Positions 27,164 to 36,470 of a DNA stretch of 64,000 bases are shown here, in pieces. The stretch is taken from the NCBI GenBank assembly GCA_946481315.1, contig CAMLMH010000008.1:1-64000 (forward strand). The letters are read 5' to 3'. A model generated the notes under the pieces. That model was not told where the DNA came from, did no database searches, and worked only from the letters and a program-made list of their open reading frames with translations. Made by a program: the position numbers and the translations under genes. Source of the DNA: an uncultured Bacteriovorax sp. Lineage in GTDB: Bacteria; Bdellovibrionota; Bacteriovoracia; Bacteriovoracales; Bacteriovoracaceae. How positions within the stretch are numbered: position 1 is the stretch's first letter; each line of letters begins with the position of its first letter.

Positions 27164-27805
27164 ATGGCGATTGTAAGTTTTCCGCCTGTTGATAGTGCTG
27201 ATGAACATGGTCTCCTGGCCTTAGGCGGAGACCTGGAAGTCGACTCTCTTTTACTTGCTTATACCCAGGGAATTTTTCCCTGGCCGATCAATGAAGAATA
27301 TCCGCTGGCCTGGTTTTCTCCAGATCCCCGGGGCATTCTCGCTTTCGGCAACCTGCACTTATCCAAATCCTTTCGCAAATTTTTACGCAAGAATCCTTTT
27401 GAAGTGCGCTTCAACACCAACTTCGAGGCCGTTATCCGGCAGTGTGCCCTCGTTCACAAAAAAAGCGATCAGGGGACGTGGATCACTGAAGACATCATCA
27501 ATGCCTACATTGAATTACATAAAGAAGGCTACGCTTATTCCTGTGAAACTTACGAGGACGATGAACTCGTCGGCGGCGTCTATGGCGTTTGTATTAACCG
27601 CTTCTATTCAGGCGAAAGCATGTTTTACACGAAAGAAAATGCTTCCAAAGTCGCCCTGGTCTCCCTGCTTTATAAACTCGAACAAATGGACATTCACTGG
27701 ATTGACACCCAGATGGTGACACCGGTGGTGGCCTCTTTAGGCGGCGTCGAAGTCCCGCGGGAAAAATACCTGAAAATGCTCGACTTCTCCCTGTCTAATC
27801 CTTAG
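27164..27805 (+). CDS. aat: Leucyl/phenylalanyl-tRNA-protein transferase
   Basis: 213 aa. GLLALGGDLEVDSLLLAYTQ, then GIFPWP and PLAWFSPDPRGIL are diagnostic; GGVYGVCINRFYSGESMF and WIDTQMVTPVVASLGG are the second half. Adds Leu or Phe to proteins with N-terminal Arg or Lys for the N-end rule (ClpS/ClpAP). The end of the gene contains the palindromic site TGTCTAATCCTTAGACA, which covers its last codons and the stop. Confidence 0.95.
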   Translation: MAIVSFPPVDSADEHGLLALGGDLEVDSLLLAYTQGIFPWPINEEYPLAWFSPDPRGILAFGNLHLSKSFRKFLRKNPFEVRFNTNFEAVIRQCALVHKKSDQGTWITEDIINAYIELHKEGYAYSCETYEDDELVGGVYGVCINRFYSGESMFYTKENASKVALVSLLYKLEQMDIHWIDTQMVTPVVASLGGVEVPREKYLKMLDFSLSNP

Positions 27806-27808
27806 ACA
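27792..27808 (+). promoter_or_regulatory. Dyad TGTCTAATCCTTAGACA
   Basis: Perfect 7-bp arms around TCC, covering the aat stop codon and lying 63 bases before the ATG of the second C92 peptidase gene. Same arms as the site at 12794, which is 62 bases before its gene. Confidence 0.6.
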
Positions 27809-27871
27809 CCCCCTTGAAAGAATTTCTTCATCCCTTAAGTGCCATCCCTTTTTCCATTAAACTCATGGGGT

Positions 27872-29239
27872 ATGAAAAACACAATTTTAAGACTGGCATT
27901 CCTCTTAACTTTTACAGCGACCCCACTTTTAGCGTCCGTCATACCGGATTCTGTCTGTGAGGACATGGTCGTCTCGCACATGGAAGCTCTGGAGCAGTCT
28001 GAAAGCTATATCAGCTCTTTAAAGATAAAAGGAGACGCGATTACGGCCTTTGATATCACTCAATTGCAAAAGAACCTCACGGCCCGTTTTGGAAGCTTAA
28101 AAGGCCTGCTGGAACTTTATAAGAACAAAGACCTTAACTGCAATCCCAAAGTCCTTGCTCCGGCGATCGCCGTTTATGACCTCTCCCGCATGGGACAAAG
28201 TATTTTTGCCGACACTGAACTAAGAAGAATCGTTTTAGGTTTTTCGAAATACTCCCGCTATCGCCTCACTGATCTGCTGGCCTATTACAAAAAATATACT
28301 CACGGAGAAACGATCGCTGAAATTCAGCAGGAAATCGCACGACTGGAAGTAAAACTCCCGGACGGCATGATTCTCGATCCCAACCACCGCGACTACGATC
28401 CGAATCTTTATAAACTCTCTGATGCCGCCATCAAAGGTTCCACTTCACTTGTGGCCGGTGCTGCGCGTGTGTGGGGATTTATCTCTGATCAGCTGAAATG
28501 GAGAAGCGGACGCCTGAATCAAAAGACAGAAGCGATCGCACTGGTTCGCGAAAAATTAAAGCCACTCGACCTGATGTTTGAAACCAGAAAGTTCACACTT
28601 TCCAATTTCACCATTCCAGGCCACTGGGGACACGTTGCTGTCTGGCTGGGAACAAAAGAAGAACTCATTGCCATGGGGATTTGGGACAAAGAATTTTTCC
28701 GCCCGTTTCGCCCATTTGTTGAAGCTGGTCTCTCCATTGTCGAAATCAGAAAAGAAGGACTCAATTTCCAGTCAGTCGAAACTTTCATGAATCTGGATGA
28801 ATTCGCCATCACCCGCATTGAAGGAATTGAGTCGCGCGCTCTGACTGTCTACGAAGAACTATCGGAACAGATAGATAAAAAATATGATTTTAAATTTGAT
28901 GCTCATTCTGCTGACCGGATCACCTGCGCGGAACTTATTGCCTTCAGCTACGGAGACATCAACTGGCCGCAAACCAAAACATTATTCCAGTATAGTCTGC
29001 GTCCTGATGACCTTGCAGTCCTCACGCTGGATAAAACATCACAGGCAAAATTTGTGATGTACTTAAAAGGAACCAAAGACAAAGAGTTACTCAACATGAG
29101 TGAGAAAGAATGGCGCAAACTCTTCGACGTGGAAAAACACTTAACGGCCGAAGAACGTGCAGAACGAGAAGCGGAAAAACAAGCTATTCGTGAGCGAGCC
29201 GAGGAAGAGCGTCGTTACCGTGAGATGTATGGTTCCTAA
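27872..29239 (+). CDS. YiiX/C92-like permuted papain cysteine peptidase, exported (copy 2)
   Basis: 455 aa from the ATG at 27872, which gives a signal peptide (MKNTILRLAFLLTFTATPLL). Paralogue of the gene at 23406: FTIPGHWGHVAVWLG (His254) and DRITCAELIAFSYGDINWP (Cys352) align with the corresponding parts. It differs by a highly charged coiled-coil-like tail rich in Glu, Arg and Lys. Separated from aat by 66 bp with a palindromic operator candidate, so it may be transcribed separately. A repeat unit follows its stop. Confidence 0.75.
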   Translation: MKNTILRLAFLLTFTATPLLASVIPDSVCEDMVVSHMEALEQSESYISSLKIKGDAITAFDITQLQKNLTARFGSLKGLLELYKNKDLNCNPKVLAPAIAVYDLSRMGQSIFADTELRRIVLGFSKYSRYRLTDLLAYYKKYTHGETIAEIQQEIARLEVKLPDGMILDPNHRDYDPNLYKLSDAAIKGSTSLVAGAARVWGFISDQLKWRSGRLNQKTEAIALVREKLKPLDLMFETRKFTLSNFTIPGHWGHVAVWLGTKEELIAMGIWDKEFFRPFRPFVEAGLSIVEIRKEGLNFQSVETFMNLDEFAITRIEGIESRALTVYEELSEQIDKKYDFKFDAHSADRITCAELIAFSYGDINWPQTKTLFQYSLRPDDLAVLTLDKTSQAKFVMYLKGTKDKELLNMSEKEWRKLFDVEKHLTAEERAEREAEKQAIRERAEEERRYREMYGS

Positions 29240-29241
29240 AA

Positions 29242-29270
29242 AGGTTCCAACACACTTTTCTTGTTGCAAC
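29242..29270 (+). repeat. Dispersed 3'-end repeat, single arm (inverted partner at 29691)
   Basis: Contains GTTCCAACACACTTTTCTTG and then TTGCAAC, beginning two bases after the stop of the peptidase gene. With the arm at 29691-29719 it makes a 29-bp inverted repeat with one mismatch that encloses a small exported-protein gene. Confidence 0.85.
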
Positions 29271-29297
29271 GGATAATTAAATCTTGGAAAAAGTATA

Positions 29298-29684
29298 ATG
29301 AAGAAGATCCTGCTAACATTCCTTTGCTTATTCAATACTATTGCTTTTGCAGAATCGTCCGCTACTCTGAGCGTTTCGGCCCGTGTGCTCGCCACTGGTA
29401 AAACCAAAATCGACATACAATCCGTTCAGACCGATATTGATAAATCGGGACACAGCGACCGCTACTTTTTAAATTTCAAAACAAAAACCAACACCGGTTT
29501 AATGCCGGTGATAGAATTTCGACTGGCACGCGAATCCCGCGACGTTTATATGATGAACGACCAGATGCTCTCCACAACATCCACGGTGCGCATTCATCCC
29601 AATGAAAAATCAGAGTTGGTTATTATCCGTGCCGAAAAAGATTTAGAATTTCCTTCCAATCTGATCATGGCCACCACTTATTAA
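29298..29684 (+). CDS. Small exported hypothetical protein between inverted repeats
   Basis: 128 aa with a signal peptide (MKKILLTFLCLFNTIAFAES). The mature part is beta-rich (SATLSVSARVLATGKTKIDI, later VRIHPNEKSELVIIRAEKD). Not recognised. The gene lies wholly between two inverted copies of the 29-bp repeat, which is unlike any other gene in the window. A GAA-rich leader with weak ribosome site precedes the ATG. Confidence 0.65.
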   Translation: MKKILLTFLCLFNTIAFAESSATLSVSARVLATGKTKIDIQSVQTDIDKSGHSDRYFLNFKTKTNTGLMPVIEFRLARESRDVYMMNDQMLSTTSTVRIHPNEKSELVIIRAEKDLEFPSNLIMATTY

Positions 29685-29690
29685 TTTGAC

Positions 29691-29719
29691 GTTGCAACAA
29701 GAAAAGTGTGCTGGAACCT
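29691..29719 (-). repeat. Dispersed 3'-end repeat, single arm (inverted partner at 29242)
   Basis: On the minus strand contains GTTCCAGCACACTTTTCTTG. The TAG stop of the 174-aa gene at 29718-30242 overlaps its first two bases. Confidence 0.85.
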
Positions 29720-30242
29720 ATTTGAAGATGAGTTTTTTCTGAACGAGCTTCCACTCTTCGCTGGCAATGAGAACGTACGGAGTGTTGACGGCCTTGTCGG
29801 TACACTCGCGCATCCTAAGAGCGAAATCCGCTTCGTTACCTTTTAAATGTCCGCAGACTTTCTGCGTTTCAAGCGTTGAAATTTTTAAAAATTTTAGGCA
29901 GGAATCCATGGTTTTGGGCGTTTTCTTACGGGCAAAGGCCGTGAGGTCACCATACACCTTCTGCAATTCTTTTTTATTGTCACTGGCATTGGGCGCTTCC
30001 ACTAAAGTTTTTATTTTTTTGAAGTACCAGAAAAAAGTGGAATCAGTCTGATCGGAAAAAGCGTGTTTTTTAAGTTTACCGGATTTATCCATACGGACAG
30101 TGGCGGCAAGTGACATCACTTGACCGGCACAGGTATTTTCTAGTTGAGATTCGAGAGATTTACTGGAAGAAGGTTCGGTGGCCGAGAAAGCTTCTCCTTG
30201 CACTGTTAATAAAAATAGAACAAGGAGAAGAAGATGTTTCAT
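29718..30242 (-). CDS. Exported hypothetical protein at the end of the nuo operon
   Basis: 174 aa. Signal peptide MKHLLLLVLFLLTVQGEAFS. Mature protein is helical with four cysteines (CAGQ, CLKF, VCGH, CTDK) that could form two disulfides. It starts 5 bp after nuoI and is presumably co-transcribed with it. No link to complex I is known for such a protein. The stop codon lies at the edge of a dispersed repeat. Confidence 0.7.
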   Translation of the reverse strand: MKHLLLLVLFLLTVQGEAFSATEPSSSKSLESQLENTCAGQVMSLAATVRMDKSGKLKKHAFSDQTDSTFFWYFKKIKTLVEAPNASDNKKELQKVYGDLTAFARKKTPKTMDSCLKFLKISTLETQKVCGHLKGNEADFALRMRECTDKAVNTPYVLIASEEWKLVQKKLIFK

Positions 30243-30247
30243 AAATA

Positions 30248-30787
30248 TTATAAACGAAGTTTCATGCGGTCTTTGTCGTCAACAGTTGAGACAACACCTT
30301 TTCCGCCATTAAGCGATTTTCTGAAGGCCAGTTCATGGTGATCAGCGATCCATTCTTTTTCTGCGTGGCCGGACATTTCGTATTCGTTAGTTAAACGAAT
30401 AGCATCGACCGGGCAAGCTTCTTCACAGAAACCACAGAATACACAACGAAGCATTTCGATTTCAAATGAAACCGGAGCTTTTTCGACTTCTTTATCAGAG
30501 TCATCAGCGGCCACGATGTGGATACACTGGGCCGGACAATAAGTCGCACACAGCATGCATGATGTACAACGAAGTGTTCCGTCTTCTTTCACGGTTAAAA
30601 CATGTTTGCCCTTAAAACGATCCGAGTAGAAGTATTTTTCTTCCGGATAGTTCAGAGTCATTCTTTTCTCAATACCAAAAAGGTTTTTTACCAGGGAGAT
30701 CATTGTGATCTTTAGCCCCAGGTAGAGTCCTTTGAGGAATCCGTGTGCACGATAGAGGTCTGGTTTTAAAATCATACGTTCACCCAT
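30248..30787 (-). CDS. nuoI: NADH-quinone oxidoreductase subunit I
   Basis: 179 aa. Two [4Fe-4S] motifs: CTSCMLCATYCPAQC and CVFCGFCEEACPVDA, carrying clusters N6a and N6b of complex I. The region before them (GLKITMISLVKNLFGIEKRMTLNYPE) is the conserved membrane-proximal helix. Its 5' end overlaps the 3' end of nuoG by 16 bp. Confidence 0.95.
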   Translation of the reverse strand: MGERMILKPDLYRAHGFLKGLYLGLKITMISLVKNLFGIEKRMTLNYPEEKYFYSDRFKGKHVLTVKEDGTLRCTSCMLCATYCPAQCIHIVAADDSDKEVEKAPVSFEIEMLRCVFCGFCEEACPVDAIRLTNEYEMSGHAEKEWIADHHELAFRKSLNGGKGVVSTVDDKDRMKLRL

Positions 30788-32208
30788 TTTGCATAAAAGC
30801 CAATATCTTTGGAGACGTCTCCGTAGCTCGTCACACCTTTGTTAAGTGTTCTGAGTTTGCCCTGGAAATTTATGATTTCGCCATTTTTCTCCAGGAAAGT
30901 CGGAACAGGAAGAAGATAATCAAACTCACGAAGTGAACCCATGATTTCACCTGGAGTAATCGCCAGGCGGATCCCCGCTTTTTTAACTTTAGAAACTAGT
31001 GTGTTGAAGTGATCTTCATCGTAAATCATTTCCGGAACAACCACATACACAGCATCACTTGATGTTAAACCGTTAAGCAGTTTATCTAATCCCGCAGTTG
31101 AGTGATCAAAGCCGGCTTTTTCAAAAGCTGCGATCGCCCCGCGAGTGTTGCAGTTTTTATCGGCGCGACGAAGAATACCGTCGAACTCCGGACCAATTTT
31201 TGGTTGAGCGTATAACGCTACTTCAGCTTTCGTTCCTTTAATATTGTTAAAGAATGCTTCGTATTCGCCGTTAGTCAGGCCTGCTGAAAGAACGAATTTG
31301 GCTTTTTTGCCCTGAAGTTTGTTGAAGATTTGCGCCTCATCAGCTGGCATGAAAAGGTTGTTTACGTTTTCACAAGGACCAGCAAGACGAGTCGGGCTGG
31401 AAACATGTTTGTAGATAGCTCGACCATCGTCACACATCCAGTGACCGTTTACTTCATGGTCGTACATTGGTTTTACTCTGTAAGCGCCATTTCGGTTTTG
31501 AGAAACTTTTACAGAGCATCCTGTTTCACAGCCGATACATGTCGTCTGCACCTCATCGAGGAACCAAACACGTTGCTTGAAGCGGAAGTCTTTTGATGTA
31601 AGCGCTCCGACCGGACAAATGTCGACTAAGTTTTGAGCGTAATCATTTTTTAAATTTTCGTTAACGGTAATTTCAGCGTGATCACCACGGTTTAAAATTC
31701 CCAGTTCATTCGTTTTGGTAATTTCGCTGGTAAAACGGGTACAGCGTGAGCAAAGAATACAGCGTTCAGCATCGAGCATGACGTTTTTACCGATGTCCTG
31801 CACTTTTTCTTTGTGCACTTTCGGATCAATCATCTGCGAGTCGTATTGCCCGTGTTTCATGTAGTAATCTTGAAGTCCGCACTCACCTGCCTGATCACAT
31901 ACCGGACAATCCAGCGGGTGATTTAAAAGGTGAAATTGCAGAGTCGCTTCGACTGCGGCCTTAATTTTTGGAGTGTCGTTACGAACAACCATGCCCTCAG
32001 CACAGGTGGCATTACAGGCAGGAAATGGTCTGGGAACACCGTCTTGCTCAACCATACACATACGACAGACACCGGCGATAGATAATCCAGAGTGATAACA
32101 GTAGTGAGCTACTTCTTCACCATTATCGAGCGCGGCCTGCAGAAGGTTAGAGCCCTTCACTGCTTCGATCTCTTTTCCGTTCCAGGTTAATTTTACTTTT
32201 TCAGTCAT
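30772..32208 (-). CDS. nuoG: NADH-quinone oxidoreductase subunit G (short form)
   Basis: 478 aa. N-terminal [2Fe-2S] domain (HYCYHSGLSIAGVCRMC, PACNATC), then HPLDCPVCDQAGECGLQD, CILCSRCTRF and CPVGAL for the [4Fe-4S] clusters, and CIGCETGC for the molybdopterin-fold domain start. The C-terminal molybdopterin-like domain is much shorter than in the 700-900-residue forms. It carries electrons from the flavin subunit towards NuoB. 21 bp after nuoF. Confidence 0.92.
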   Translation of the reverse strand: MTEKVKLTWNGKEIEAVKGSNLLQAALDNGEEVAHYCYHSGLSIAGVCRMCMVEQDGVPRPFPACNATCAEGMVVRNDTPKIKAAVEATLQFHLLNHPLDCPVCDQAGECGLQDYYMKHGQYDSQMIDPKVHKEKVQDIGKNVMLDAERCILCSRCTRFTSEITKTNELGILNRGDHAEITVNENLKNDYAQNLVDICPVGALTSKDFRFKQRVWFLDEVQTTCIGCETGCSVKVSQNRNGAYRVKPMYDHEVNGHWMCDDGRAIYKHVSSPTRLAGPCENVNNLFMPADEAQIFNKLQGKKAKFVLSAGLTNGEYEAFFNNIKGTKAEVALYAQPKIGPEFDGILRRADKNCNTRGAIAAFEKAGFDHSTAGLDKLLNGLTSSDAVYVVVPEMIYDEDHFNTLVSKVKKAGIRLAITPGEIMGSLREFDYLLPVPTFLEKNGEIINFQGKLRTLNKGVTSYGDVSKDIGFYAKWVNV

Positions 32209-32229
32209 GACTTTCTCGTCTTTATAAAT

Positions 32230-33519
32230 TTATTTTTTATTCGTATTTGTTATGTATTGCTCAAGTTCTTCACGGAAAACTTTGATCATTCCCTGAGTTG
32301 GCATGGCCGCCGCATCCGCCAGAGCACAGATGGTTTGACCTCGCATGGAAGCAGCTGTTTTATCCAGCAGATCGATATCACTCTTATGGGCTTTTCCGGT
32401 GTTTTTGCGTTTGAAGATACTCTCCATCCAGCCTGTTCCTTCACGGCATGGAGTACACTGACCGCAGGATTCATGGTGATAGAATTCCAGCGTCCATTTA
32501 AGAACGTCACCCATATTGCGGGTTTCATCTAAAACGACGATCGCACCGGAACCCAGCATTGAGCCGTGTGCAGCGACATCTTCGTAGTCCATTTTTATCT
32601 TTTCAGCTGCTGCCGCATCGATCACCGGAGCACTTGATCCCCCCGGAATAACGGCCTTCAGTTTATTGCCATTTCTCATCCCACCGCAGTGAACATCGAT
32701 GATTGTCTTAAGCGGAGTTCCGAGTGGTACTTCAATAACTCCTGGTTTGTTTACATCACCGGAAATAGAAAATAATTTCGTTCCCGCTGATTTTTCCGTT
32801 CCCCATTTTTTGTATTCGGCAGCTCCAAAGCGCATGATCCACGGAACAGCGGCCAGAGACTCAACGTTGTTAACCATCGTTGGAAACCCTCTGTAACCTT
32901 TGATTGCCGGGAAAGGTGGTTTTAGTTTTGGCTGGCCTTTTTTTCCTTCAAGAGAAGAAATCATTCCTGTTTCCTCCCCGCAGATATAGGCGCCTGCTCC
33001 CCGGTGCACGTAAAGATCGAAATCAAATCCTTTTCCTAGAATATTTTTTCCTAAGTATCCTTTCGCATAAGCCTCTTTTAGAGCACGCTCTAAAATCATC
33101 GCTTGTTGATAGAACTCTCCGCGGATATAGATGTATCCTTTTTGCGTTCCTAGTGCCCATGCTGAGATAATCATCCCTTCAATTAAGATGTGCGGATTTT
33201 TTTCGACTAAGAATCGGTCCTTAAAAGTTCCCGGCTCAGATTCATCGGCATTACACAGAAGGTATTTTTTTGCGTTTCTGTCTTTAGAGAAAAATCCCCA
33301 TTTCACACCAGTCGGAAAGCCTGCTCCACCACGGCCACGAAGACCTGATTGCTTCACTTCTTCTTTAATGGTTTCCGGTTCCATTTCAAAACATTTCTTC
33401 ATCATTTCGTAACCGCCTGCGCGCTCGAAAACTTCCAGGTTATGGACTCCCGGAATATGATGATAAGAAAGTAGTGTATAGTCTTTATAGTTAGCTGAGT
33501 TTTTGTTGTCTGTTTCCAT
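32230..33519 (-). CDS. nuoF: NADH-quinone oxidoreductase subunit F
   Basis: 429 aa. GLRGRGGAGFPTGVKWGF binds NADH, the FMN site follows (NADESEPGTFKDR and GAGAYICGEETGM) and the [4Fe-4S] motif is CGQCTPCREGTGW. It takes hydride from NADH onto FMN. It follows nuoE with a 2-bp gap. Confidence 0.96.
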   Translation of the reverse strand: METDNKNSANYKDYTLLSYHHIPGVHNLEVFERAGGYEMMKKCFEMEPETIKEEVKQSGLRGRGGAGFPTGVKWGFFSKDRNAKKYLLCNADESEPGTFKDRFLVEKNPHILIEGMIISAWALGTQKGYIYIRGEFYQQAMILERALKEAYAKGYLGKNILGKGFDFDLYVHRGAGAYICGEETGMISSLEGKKGQPKLKPPFPAIKGYRGFPTMVNNVESLAAVPWIMRFGAAEYKKWGTEKSAGTKLFSISGDVNKPGVIEVPLGTPLKTIIDVHCGGMRNGNKLKAVIPGGSSAPVIDAAAAEKIKMDYEDVAAHGSMLGSGAIVVLDETRNMGDVLKWTLEFYHHESCGQCTPCREGTGWMESIFKRKNTGKAHKSDIDLLDKTAASMRGQTICALADAAAMPTQGMIKVFREELEQYITNTNKK

Positions 33520-33521
33520 GA

Positions 33522-34007
33522 TTATGGCAACTCCTCTAATTTTTGAATCGCAGCATTTAAATCAACCGGGCCCACGTATTCATTATTGACTCGCATACAT
33601 GGGGCCATTTCACAGGCGCCCAGGCATTCCATTTTCTGAAGAGAAATTCTTCCGTCGCGGGTTGGTGTTAAATAGTCAGTATCGAAATGCTTTAAAAGCC
33701 CCTGATAGATGTCTCTTCCACCGTACATGGAGCACGTAATATTGGTACAGACGTGAACCACGTTTCTTCCTACCGGCACGTCGTAGAACATATCGTAGAA
33801 AGAAATAACTTCTTTGATTTTAATGACCGGAATATTCATCAGACCACTGATGTATTCCACAACGTGATCTGGTAACCAGCGGTTTTGTTCCTGAGCTAAG
33901 TGAAGCACTGGAAGCAGAGCTGACTCCACATCATCATAGCGGGTAAGCAGTTCTTTATATTTCGCCATATTTTCGGCGGTGAATTCAAATTTTTCTGTCG
34001 TAATCAT
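33522..34007 (-). CDS. nuoE: NADH-quinone oxidoreductase subunit E
   Basis: 161 aa, thioredoxin-like [2Fe-2S] protein. Ligands lie in HVCTNITCSMYGG and ECLGACEMAPCM. ATG at 34007 overlaps the nuoCD stop by 4 bp. Confidence 0.95.
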   Translation of the reverse strand: MITTEKFEFTAENMAKYKELLTRYDDVESALLPVLHLAQEQNRWLPDHVVEYISGLMNIPVIKIKEVISFYDMFYDVPVGRNVVHVCTNITCSMYGGRDIYQGLLKHFDTDYLTPTRDGRISLQKMECLGACEMAPCMRVNNEYVGPVDLNAAIQKLEELP

Positions 34008-35740
34008 CGGTCAAGCTCTCCTGCGATAATATTCATTGAACCAAGCTCAGCAACAGCATCAGAAATCATTTTGTTTTGAACAACTTCATTGAATGACTGA
34101 TAGATCGCAAAACATGGTGGACGAACCTTCACGCGGTACGGATTTGGTCCGCCGTCAGAGATAACGTAGAACCCAAGTTCTCCGTTAGCGGCTTCTGTAG
34201 CTGAATAAATTTCACCGACAGGTGGACGAACTCCCTTCATAATAAGCATGAAGTGATTCATCAAGCCTTCGATGTTGGTATAAACTTCTTTTTTTGGTGG
34301 AATACAAACGCGTTTATCCAGCGATTGCACTGGTCCGCCCGGAAGGTTGGCCAGAACCTGGTTTACAATCTTAAGTGACTGGCGCATTTCTTCCATACGA
34401 ACGAGGTAACGATCATATGTATCTCCGGTGTGTCCTACCGGAATTTCAAAATCTACATCTTTATAGAAGTAATATGGAGTCGCCTTACGAATATCGTAAT
34501 TCACTCCTGAAGCACGCAGACATGGTCCGGTGTATCCCCAGGCGATCGCGTCCGCTGCACTGACCGGACAAACTTTTGTTCGCTCAACCCAGATTTTATT
34601 CTTAGTTAACAGGCGATCAACTTCTTCGATATTTTTCTGGATAATTTTAACAACTTCCAGACAGTCTGTGACCCATCCTACCGGAAGCTCCTGGGCCATC
34701 CCGCCAATTCTTGTCAGCGATACAGTCAGACGAGCACCACAAAGCTTCTCGAAGAGTTCATACACACGTTCACGTTGCTCGAAACAAAACCAGAAACTGG
34801 TTAGTGCCCCTAAGTCAACCGCACCGGCGCCGATACAAACTAAGTGATCGATCACGCGGGAAAGTTCTGCTAAAACCATACGAAGCGCTTTAGCTCGATC
34901 AGGAATTTCAATTCCCATCATGTCTTCGATTGCTTTACACCAGCCGATGTTGTTCATCGGTGCTGAACAGTAGTTCAATCTATCTGTATAAGGAATAACC
35001 TGATTATAAAGATGCGTCTCCGCCATCTTTTCAAAACAACGGTGCAGGTATCCGATCTCCAGTTTAGAGCGCTTAATCACCTCACCTTCAATCTCTGCCA
35101 TAATTCGAAGTGTTCCGTGAGTGGCCGGGTGAGATGGCCCAATATTGATCCATTCGCGTTTTAAAGCTTCTTCAGCTGTAATTGTTGGATCCGGATCAAA
35201 ATGAATATCCAGTGACTCAGACAGAGGCTGGTTAGCATCCGGAGCATAATCCTTTCTTAACGGATGCCCCACAAACTCGTGGTGAGTTAAGAGTCGCTCT
35301 TTCGCGCGTCCTTCGTAAGTGATCCCGAACATATCCCAGGCTTCTCGCTCAAACCAGTCGGCGGCTTTCCATAATCCCATCACCGAAGGGATCGTTTCAC
35401 CATTATCCACATCAACCGGAACACGCACGCGAACGCGCTCGTGATTTTCCATATTGAGAAGATGATAAACTGACTCAAAACGAACTCCATGCATCCATTC
35501 TTGTTTTGGACGTTTTAGGTTATCAACACCACATACGTCTAAGAGCATGTTGTAGCCCATTTCGTTTTTAAGTTTGGTCATCACCGCGATGAGATTTTTG
35601 GAATTAGCAAAGAGCGTGTGATTGAATTTGTGCACGTAATTGCTTTGACCAAAGTTCACGACCATTTCGTCTGAATATCCAGACACAGGAGAAATGGAGT
35701 TATACATTGTGTTTAAAGTTGTTTCTGTTTTGTCAGTCAT
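34004..35740 (-). CDS. nuoCD: NADH-quinone oxidoreductase fused subunit C/D
   Basis: 578 aa. The first 170 residues are NuoC (WKAADWFEREAWDMFGI, HPLRKDY); the rest is NuoD (NIGPSHPATHGTLRI, GYLHRCFEKMAE, YTDRLNYCSAPMNN). The C-terminal ends ELDR as in NuoD. Fusion of C and D is as in Escherichia coli. NuoD contributes to the quinone site with NuoB. Reading order in the operon: nuoB, nuoCD, nuoE, nuoF, nuoG, nuoI. Confidence 0.95.
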   Translation of the reverse strand: MTDKTETTLNTMYNSISPVSGYSDEMVVNFGQSNYVHKFNHTLFANSKNLIAVMTKLKNEMGYNMLLDVCGVDNLKRPKQEWMHGVRFESVYHLLNMENHERVRVRVPVDVDNGETIPSVMGLWKAADWFEREAWDMFGITYEGRAKERLLTHHEFVGHPLRKDYAPDANQPLSESLDIHFDPDPTITAEEALKREWINIGPSHPATHGTLRIMAEIEGEVIKRSKLEIGYLHRCFEKMAETHLYNQVIPYTDRLNYCSAPMNNIGWCKAIEDMMGIEIPDRAKALRMVLAELSRVIDHLVCIGAGAVDLGALTSFWFCFEQRERVYELFEKLCGARLTVSLTRIGGMAQELPVGWVTDCLEVVKIIQKNIEEVDRLLTKNKIWVERTKVCPVSAADAIAWGYTGPCLRASGVNYDIRKATPYYFYKDVDFEIPVGHTGDTYDRYLVRMEEMRQSLKIVNQVLANLPGGPVQSLDKRVCIPPKKEVYTNIEGLMNHFMLIMKGVRPPVGEIYSATEAANGELGFYVISDGGPNPYRVKVRPPCFAIYQSFNEVVQNKMISDAVAELGSMNIIAGELDR

Positions 35741-35766
35741 TATCTTTAACCTTGATGAGTACCTAA

Positions 35767-36354
35767 TTAAGAATGGGCCGTAATAGATTTAGGTTCAATG
35801 TGCTTTAATTCATCAGCATCAAACTGAGCAGCTGAAGACACACCATTTTTAATTCGCTCCTGAATCTGCATGATTCCCTGAAGAACGGCTTCCGGAGTCG
35901 GAGGACATCCTGGGATATAAACATCCACCGGAATATCTCTCGATACACCCTGAACAACGTGATAAGCGCGATAGAATCCACCCGAAGAAGCACAAGCTCC
36001 CATAGCGATAACCCACTTCGGATCGGCCATCTGATCGTAAATTCTCTTTAATACCGGCGCTTGTTTTTCAGTAATCGTTCCGGCAATGATCATGAGATCT
36101 GCCTGACGAGGAGAAAAGCGAACAACTTCCGCACCAAAACGGGAAGCATCGTATTTTGGACCAACAACGGCCATATATTCAATTGCACAGCAAGCGGTAC
36201 CAAACGGAAACGGCCACAGTGAATTGGATTGTCCCCATCTTTTGGCCCACTCTAAAAATGAACTTGCTTTGGTCGTCAGAATCAAACGATCAAGCGCGAA
36301 GTCTTCTTCACTGCCTTTGTTAAGTGGACTGACGAGTCTTTTATTAGTCGACAT
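35767..36354 (-). CDS. nuoB: NADH-quinone oxidoreductase subunit B
   Basis: 195 aa. [15 protein letters not shown] carries two of the N2 cluster cysteines; [12 protein letters not shown] and [13 protein letters not shown] carry the others. It is the first gene of the operon here; nuoA, which normally precedes it, is not upstream. Confidence 0.95.
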   Translation of the reverse strand: MSTNKRLVSPLNKGSEEDFALDRLILTTKASSFLEWAKRWGQSNSLWPFPFGTACCAIEYMAVVGPKYDASRFGAEVVRFSPRQADLMIIAGTITEKQAPVLKRIYDQMADPKWVIAMGACASSGGFYRAYHVVQGVSRDIPVDVYIPGCPPTPEAVLQGIMQIQERIKNGVSSAAQFDADELKHIEPKSITAHS

Positions 36355-36470
36355 AAAGTCTCCTATTTAAATGATTTAAAATGTTACGTTGGGGCTATTT
36401 TAGAGATGCCTGTAGATTTTGTAAATCAATAACTTGTCGTCAAAAAGCATTGAGTCAACCGATGTCAGAT

